The notes under the pieces are model-generated. The model was not told where the DNA came from. It saw only the letters and a list, made by a program, of their open reading frames with translations, and did no database searches. From Chitinophaga varians (lineage in GTDB: Bacteria; Bacteroidota; Bacteroidia; Chitinophagales; Chitinophagaceae), in the NCBI RefSeq assembly GCF_014529945.1, contig NZ_JACVFB010000002.1, positions 1,364,001 to 1,428,000 on the forward strand: a stretch of 64,000 bases of DNA, read 5' to 3'. Position numbers and translations under genes: made by a program. Of this stretch, positions 59,892 to 64,000 are shown one piece after another. Position 1 is the stretch's first letter; the number at the start of each line of letters is the position of its first letter.

Positions 59892-62800
59892 TTATTGTTT
59901 CACTACCTCTACCCATTTGCCTGGTGCAAAAGCGTGGATGGTATTGTCATACATCGCTTCGCAGGAAACGGCGGGAAGATAATAACGTCCCAGGTAAGCT
60001 GCATTGAGCAGTACGTTGTAAGTGTGGGTTTTATTCTCTTCGAGATTGAAGTAAGTGTATACCCTGTCATCACGTATATCCATATACGTAGCTGGTGAAG
60101 AGTGGAAGGCGCTGTCGTTGTCCATGAGGCGGGTGTTAAGGATTTCCCAGCCTGACGGGAATATTTGTGATAGGGCCATCTGCTCGTAGTAGCCACGTTT
60201 ACCCGGATTTTTGATGGTAACGGTGGCCATGAAATCGCTGCCTTGTTTCAGGGTGGCAGGGTCCAGCGGTTTGCCGTCGCGGGTGCTGTAGCGGACCTGC
60301 AGGTCGAGTACTTCAGGGTTGTTGCTGGCAACCGGTTCCTGACCGGCTTCCGGCTGACCGCGCAGGATGAGGCGTACATACAGTACGTTTTGTCCGCTGT
60401 TTTGCACGCTGATATTGCCTTGTGCACCGTTGAAGGTAACAGGTATCTGCGCTACAAATGACTGCCCGTTGATGGTGCCTTTGGCGCCATTGAGCGTATA
60501 GCTGAGGCTGATCTTGCTGCTGCCTTTATTGCTGCCGCAGAATTTAGCAATCGCAATGAGTGCATAGGCAGTAGTTTGTGTGCTGTACCACTGATCGTTT
60601 TGAGACAGGTTGGTGGCGATTTGTTTCACGAGTTCATTCGCACGATTCCGTTGACCCAGCAGCGTGAGTGTTTCGAGGATCATGGCCTTATCGCGCAGAT
60701 CGGAACCGAAGGTGCCGCCCAGCTGGTTGTATGGTTTTACTTCCGTGCTCAGGTTTTGTACCAGTGAGTTGGCCACTTCTGGTTGGCCGGCCAGCTTGTA
60801 AGCTGCTGCCAGTCGCCATTTAGCGGGCACGGACAGGTATTTGAATTCTTTCAGTCTGTTCATGGCGCCTACTTCCGGTACTTTGGCAAGTGCCAGCAGA
60901 TACAGGCGGTAGGCCTGTGTCAGATCGCCGCCGTAGAAGTTCTGGGTGCTCGGCGCCCAGGTAGTGGCTTTATTACGCTGGTATTTTTTCCATTGGTCCA
61001 GCAGGCCCGGAGGCAGGGTGTAGCCTTTGGCCTGCGCTTCGAGTATGAAGTGGCCGGCATAGTTGGTGCCCCAATCGTCGGACTGTGCCTGACCCGGCCA
61101 GTAGCTGAGGCCACCGTCGGAAGTCTGGAAGCCCTTAAGCCTGTTGAGGCCGGCTTTTACGTTGCGGTCTATTTCTGCCAGCTGGCTTTCTTTCAGGTCC
61201 ATGAGCTGATTCAGCACCAGCTGCGGGAACACGCTGGAGGTAGTTTGTTCGATACAGCCATGCGGATAGTTGACCAGGAATTGCAGGCGTTTGCCCAGGT
61301 TCAGCGCCGGAATGGTGGATACTTCCAGCACGCCGGAGTTGGTACCTGTCATGCCAACGGGGCTGAAGGCGGTGCTCCAGCTTTTGCCGGCTTCCAGCGT
61401 ATAGTCAACTACGTTAGTGATTTCCGGGTTGGGATTACGCACGTTCATTTCAATGGCTTCTTCTGCCCTTTCCGCGCCGCTGCTGGCGGTCACCTTGATT
61501 TTGGCGATGCCGGTCTGCGGTTTCACTTTCACATCGAAGTACACCAGCTGTTCACCGGGTTGCGGGAACGTAACGGTTTTGGTGCTTTCGCCTACTACTT
61601 CCAGCAGCGGGCTGGTGCTGATGGTCACGTTGGCGGAGCGTACTGTTGGCTCGAGGCCGAAGACGGTAACAGGCACCTGGATGGTTTCCGATGGGCCTAA
61701 TACACGCGGCGCGGTGGTCAGCAGCATCAGCGGCTTCTTCACGGCCACAGCTTTTTCGGCAAAGCCATAAGCGCCATCCTGTCCGGCCACTACCATCGCT
61801 TTAACGGAGCCGATATAGGGCGGTAATTTGAATTTATGCGTTTGTTTCTGGCCGCCTTTGAGGTAGAAAGGTCCCATGAATTTCACTACCGGCTTAAAGC
61901 GGTTGGCTTTGGCGGCGCCGGCATTTTTATTCAGGCCTTCGTCACCACCAATGCTGAGGATACGTTCCAGATCGGAGCCATAGGCGCCTACTACGAAATC
62001 ATACAGGTCCCATGTTTTTACGCCAAGGGCTTCGCGGGCATAGAAAGCGCTGTGCGGGTCTGGTGTCTTGAAACGTGTCAGGTCCAACAGGCCTTCATCT
62101 ACGATGGCGATGGTGTAGGTCATGGGTTTACCGTTGCTTTCGCTGACGGTAATATTAGCTTCTGATTCAGGCTTCAGCTTATCGGCCATACTGATCACCG
62201 GTTTCAGAATGGTGCCCGGATCTTCCACGGTAATGGGGATGGTACCATACATGCGTATCGGCAGATCGTTGACGGTTTGTGCATGTGGCTGCAGCAGGGT
62301 AACGTTGACGTATATATTGGGCGTCATGTTCTTTTCTGCCTTGAAGCGGAAGGTGGTCTGTCCCTGCTGGGTATTGATCCAGAACGTTTTGAGCACCTTG
62401 CTGCCGGACTCGATACTGATCAGGCCTCTGCCGCCGGCACTGCTGGGGATGGTGAGGTTAACGTCCTCTCCTGCCTTATAGTGCTGTTTGTCGGAGGTGA
62501 ACACCAGCATCGAGGCTTCTGCAGGGTTCTCTTTCTGCATACGTTGTGCCCATCCCGGCCAGTCGATGTATACGGACTTACCGGAGGTGTGACCGCTCTG
62601 CAGGTCTTTTACGCGTACAAGGTAACGGCCCCAGTCGGGCTGATTGATGCGCAATGACCAGCTGCCTTTACCGTTGTTGATAGTAATGGTTTCTTTGCTC
62701 AGGAGCTGGTTATAGCTGTCCTGGGTGAAGTTGGAATATTCCTCTGCTTCACCTCCATCCCACCACCATCTCCAGCGCACTTTATACAGTTCTACCTGTA

Positions 62801-64000
62801 CTTCGCGGCTACCGCCGATGAGGTTTCCGTTTTCGTCTACATCTACTATTTCCACGTTATGTGACTGATCGGTGAGCAGCATACCGGTGGTACGGTCGCC
62901 TTGCGGCAGCCGCAGCCCTACGTAGGAGGTAAACGGATTGTATGGCATGGAGAAGTGGTCGATACTAAAATCGCCACCTGGCTCAAATACTTTTACTTCG
63001 AAGTTGGCCTTCAGTTGTCCGGGTGCCAGTTTGCCGAGTTGGATATCCGCTTTCACCGGTGCAGCGCCGGTTTCACTCAGCGGGCCTTCAAAAATGGTTT
63101 TGTTCTCTGCTTCAAAATGTGTCACCGGATCATCGAAGGTGAAGCCGGAGAAGTTTTTGAAGCTGGTGGAAGCCTGTATCAGCGACACGTCCACTTTGGC
63201 CTTCAGGTGCTGGGCGGTAGCGCCGAACATCCACATGGCCGACAGGGTGCCGGTGGTACCGTTTTTGGACAGGGCGGTGTTGCTGCCGAAGTCCATTTTT
63301 ATTTTCAGCCTGTTAGGCTTCACGGTTTCGATGCGTATGTTTTTCTGGAAGGTGGCGCCGCCAACTTTTACTTTCGCTACCCAGCTGCCGGTAGGGTCTT
63401 CCGGTTGAGTGGCGGTAGCGAAGCTATAGAAACCGTTCAGGTTTTCGTGCTGGTTGATACGTTTGTACAGCTGGCCTTTAGGATTGTAGAATTCCAGCGT
63501 TACCGGGTGATCTGCCGGGAGTTTATCATCTTTATCTTCCAGTACAAAAGTCAGGTAGATGGAGTCGCCGGGACGCCATACGCCTCTTTCTCCGTAGAGG
63601 AAACCTTTGATGCCGCTTTGTACTTCTTCGCCCTGCACATCAAAACGGCTCAGTGGCAGCGAGCTGCCGTCGTCCAGTTTCAGGTAGCCTCTTTCATTGT
63701 CTTTCTTCGCGATCAGCAGGTAGGGCTTACGTTTCAGGTCGAATGTGGCCAGGCCTTCGCCATCGCTTTTAGTTTTGAAGATCACCTGGTTTTGATAATC
63801 GAGCAGTTCGAGTTCCACACCGGTGAGGGGCTTGGTATCACGGATGTCTGTTACTGCTACCAACATGCTGTTGTTATTGCCTCTTTTGGCGATGAGGCCC
63901 AGGTTGGAGCAGATCACGTTACGGGATGCCCATTTATCTTTGTTATAGTAGGAATTGGAGCAGGCGTCGTTGCGGCGGTTCCAGTTGTAGCCGTAAGGAT
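59892..64000 (-). CDS. Alpha-2-macroglobulin family protein, 5' truncated by window edge
   Basis: The frame is open through 64000, so the N-terminus lies outside the window; about 1370 residues are present. MG-type domains (DIRDTKPLTGVELELLDYQ; GEGLATFDLKRKPYLL; YGERGVWRPGDSIYLTFVL) lead to the thioester motif GCIEQ (CIEQ at 61245-61256) within YPHGCIEQTTSSVFPQL, followed by the alpha-helical toroid TED-like region (GFQTSDGGLSYWPGQ). Bacterial relatives are periplasmic protease traps, often partners of PBP1C. In E. coli pbpC directly follows this gene; here the same order is kept but is interrupted. Confidence 0.93.
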   Translation of the reverse strand, partial: PYGYNWNRRNDACSNSYYNKDKWASRNVICSNLGLIAKRGNNNSMLVAVTDIRDTKPLTGVELELLDYQNQVIFKTKSDGEGLATFDLKRKPYLLIAKKDNERGYLKLDDGSSLPLSRFDVQGEEVQSGIKGFLYGERGVWRPGDSIYLTFVLEDKDDKLPADHPVTLEFYNPKGQLYKRINQHENLNGFYSFATATQPEDPTGSWVAKVKVGGATFQKNIRIETVKPNRLKIKMDFGSNTALSKNGTTGTLSAMWMFGATAQHLKAKVDVSLIQASTSFKNFSGFTFDDPVTHFEAENKTIFEGPLSETGAAPVKADIQLGKLAPGQLKANFEVKVFEPGGDFSIDHFSMPYNPFTSYVGLRLPQGDRTTGMLLTDQSHNVEIVDVDENGNLIGGSREVQVELYKVRWRWWWDGGEAEEYSNFTQDSYNQLLSKETITINNGKGSWSLRINQPDWGRYLVRVKDLQSGHTSGKSVYIDWPGWAQRMQKENPAEASMLVFTSDKQHYKAGEDVNLTIPSSAGGRGLISIESGSKVLKTFWINTQQGQTTFRFKAEKNMTPNIYVNVTLLQPHAQTVNDLPIRMYGTIPITVEDPGTILKPVISMADKLKPESEANITVSESNGKPMTYTIAIVDEGLLDLTRFKTPDPHSAFYAREALGVKTWDLYDFVVGAYGSDLERILSIGGDEGLNKNAGAAKANRFKPVVKFMGPFYLKGGQKQTHKFKLPPYIGSVKAMVVAGQDGAYGFAEKAVAVKKPLMLLTTAPRVLGPSETIQVPVTVFGLEPTVRSANVTISTSPLLEVVGESTKTVTFPQPGEQLVYFDVKVKPQTGIAKIKVTASSGAERAEEAIEMNVRNPNPEITNVVDYTLEAGKSWSTAFSPVGMTGTNSGVLEVSTIPALNLGKRLQFLVNYPHGCIEQTTSSVFPQLVLNQLMDLKESQLAEIDRNVKAGLNRLKGFQTSDGGLSYWPGQAQSDDWGTNYAGHFILEAQAKGYTLPPGLLDQWKKYQRNKATTWAPSTQNFYGGDLTQAYRLYLLALAKVPEVGAMNRLKEFKYLSVPAKWRLAAAYKLAGQPEVANSLVQNLSTEVKPYNQLGGTFGSDLRDKAMILETLTLLGQRNRANELVKQIATNLSQNDQWYSTQTTAYALIAIAKFCGSNKGSSKISLSYTLNGAKGTINGQSFVAQIPVTFNGAQGNISVQNSGQNVLYVRLILRGQPEAGQEPVASNNPEVLDLQVRYSTRDGKPLDPATLKQGSDFMATVTIKNPGKRGYYEQMALSQIFPSGWEILNTRLMDNDSAFHSSPATYMDIRDDRVYTYFNLEENKTHTYNVLLNAAYLGRYYLPAVSCEAMYDNTIHAFAPGKWVEVVKQ

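Overview
The window looks like chromosomal DNA of a Bacteroidota bacterium, most likely of the Chitinophagaceae (Chitinophaga-like). The evidence is a gliding-type lipoprotein GldB, a SusC/SusD pair, many lipoproteins with a Cys lipobox, split transketolase, TAnnTTTG-type promoter boxes, weak ribosome binding sites and a mid-range GC content. No tRNA, rRNA, CRISPR array, phage gene or intact insertion sequence was seen. Both edges cut a gene: a DUF5777-type barrel protein on the left and an alpha-2-macroglobulin on the right.

Layout. 1-6.6 kb: barrel end, HExxH protein, apaG, gldB, a PorT-type barrel, nadE, serS, a GNAT acetyltransferase. 6.6-13.2 kb: molybdenum cofactor cluster (MoeB-like/rhodanese, TauE/SafE exporter, moaA, a conserved unknown, moaD, moaE, mobA, moaC, moeA) in short runs of alternating strand. 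13.2-20.5 kb: DUF1800/DUF1501 pair, a lipoprotein, and two unrelated peptide transporters (OPT, POT). 20.7-28.1 kb: purD, then the rod-shape and elongation cluster mreB-mreC-mreD-mrdA-rodA. 28.1-32.1 kb: MBL hydrolase, AraC regulator, NTF2-like protein, then an ECF sigma / membrane anti-sigma-like / Spy-like operon. 32.3-38.1 kb: rfbA-galE-transketolase C-half, phosphate transporter with DUF47 partner, LpxH-like phosphoesterase. 38.3-39.4 kb: an unknown ORF and a beta-helix protein remnant. 39.5-43.2 kb: an apparent copper/redox operon with MbnP-like and MbnH-like partners. 43.4-50.3 kb: M13 peptidase, membrane protein, truncated hemoglobin, rarA, pbpC. 50.3-59.9 kb: accessory block (DUF1016 nuclease, SusC/SusD, LysR, esterase, MFS) lying between pbpC and its usual partner alpha-2-macroglobulin, which fills 59.9-64 kb.

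Two things stand out. First, the MbnP/MbnH-like pair sits with a YHS-domain lipoprotein, a CxxCxC barrel and a small HCNGKC protein, and no methanobactin gene is visible. Second, several families of intergenic palindrome have arms built of phased 7-, 8- or 9-bp words. They begin at gene ends so precisely that the element supplies the stop codon, and sometimes the last codons, of the upstream gene (purD, the LpxH-like gene, tauE, rarA, the MFS gene).
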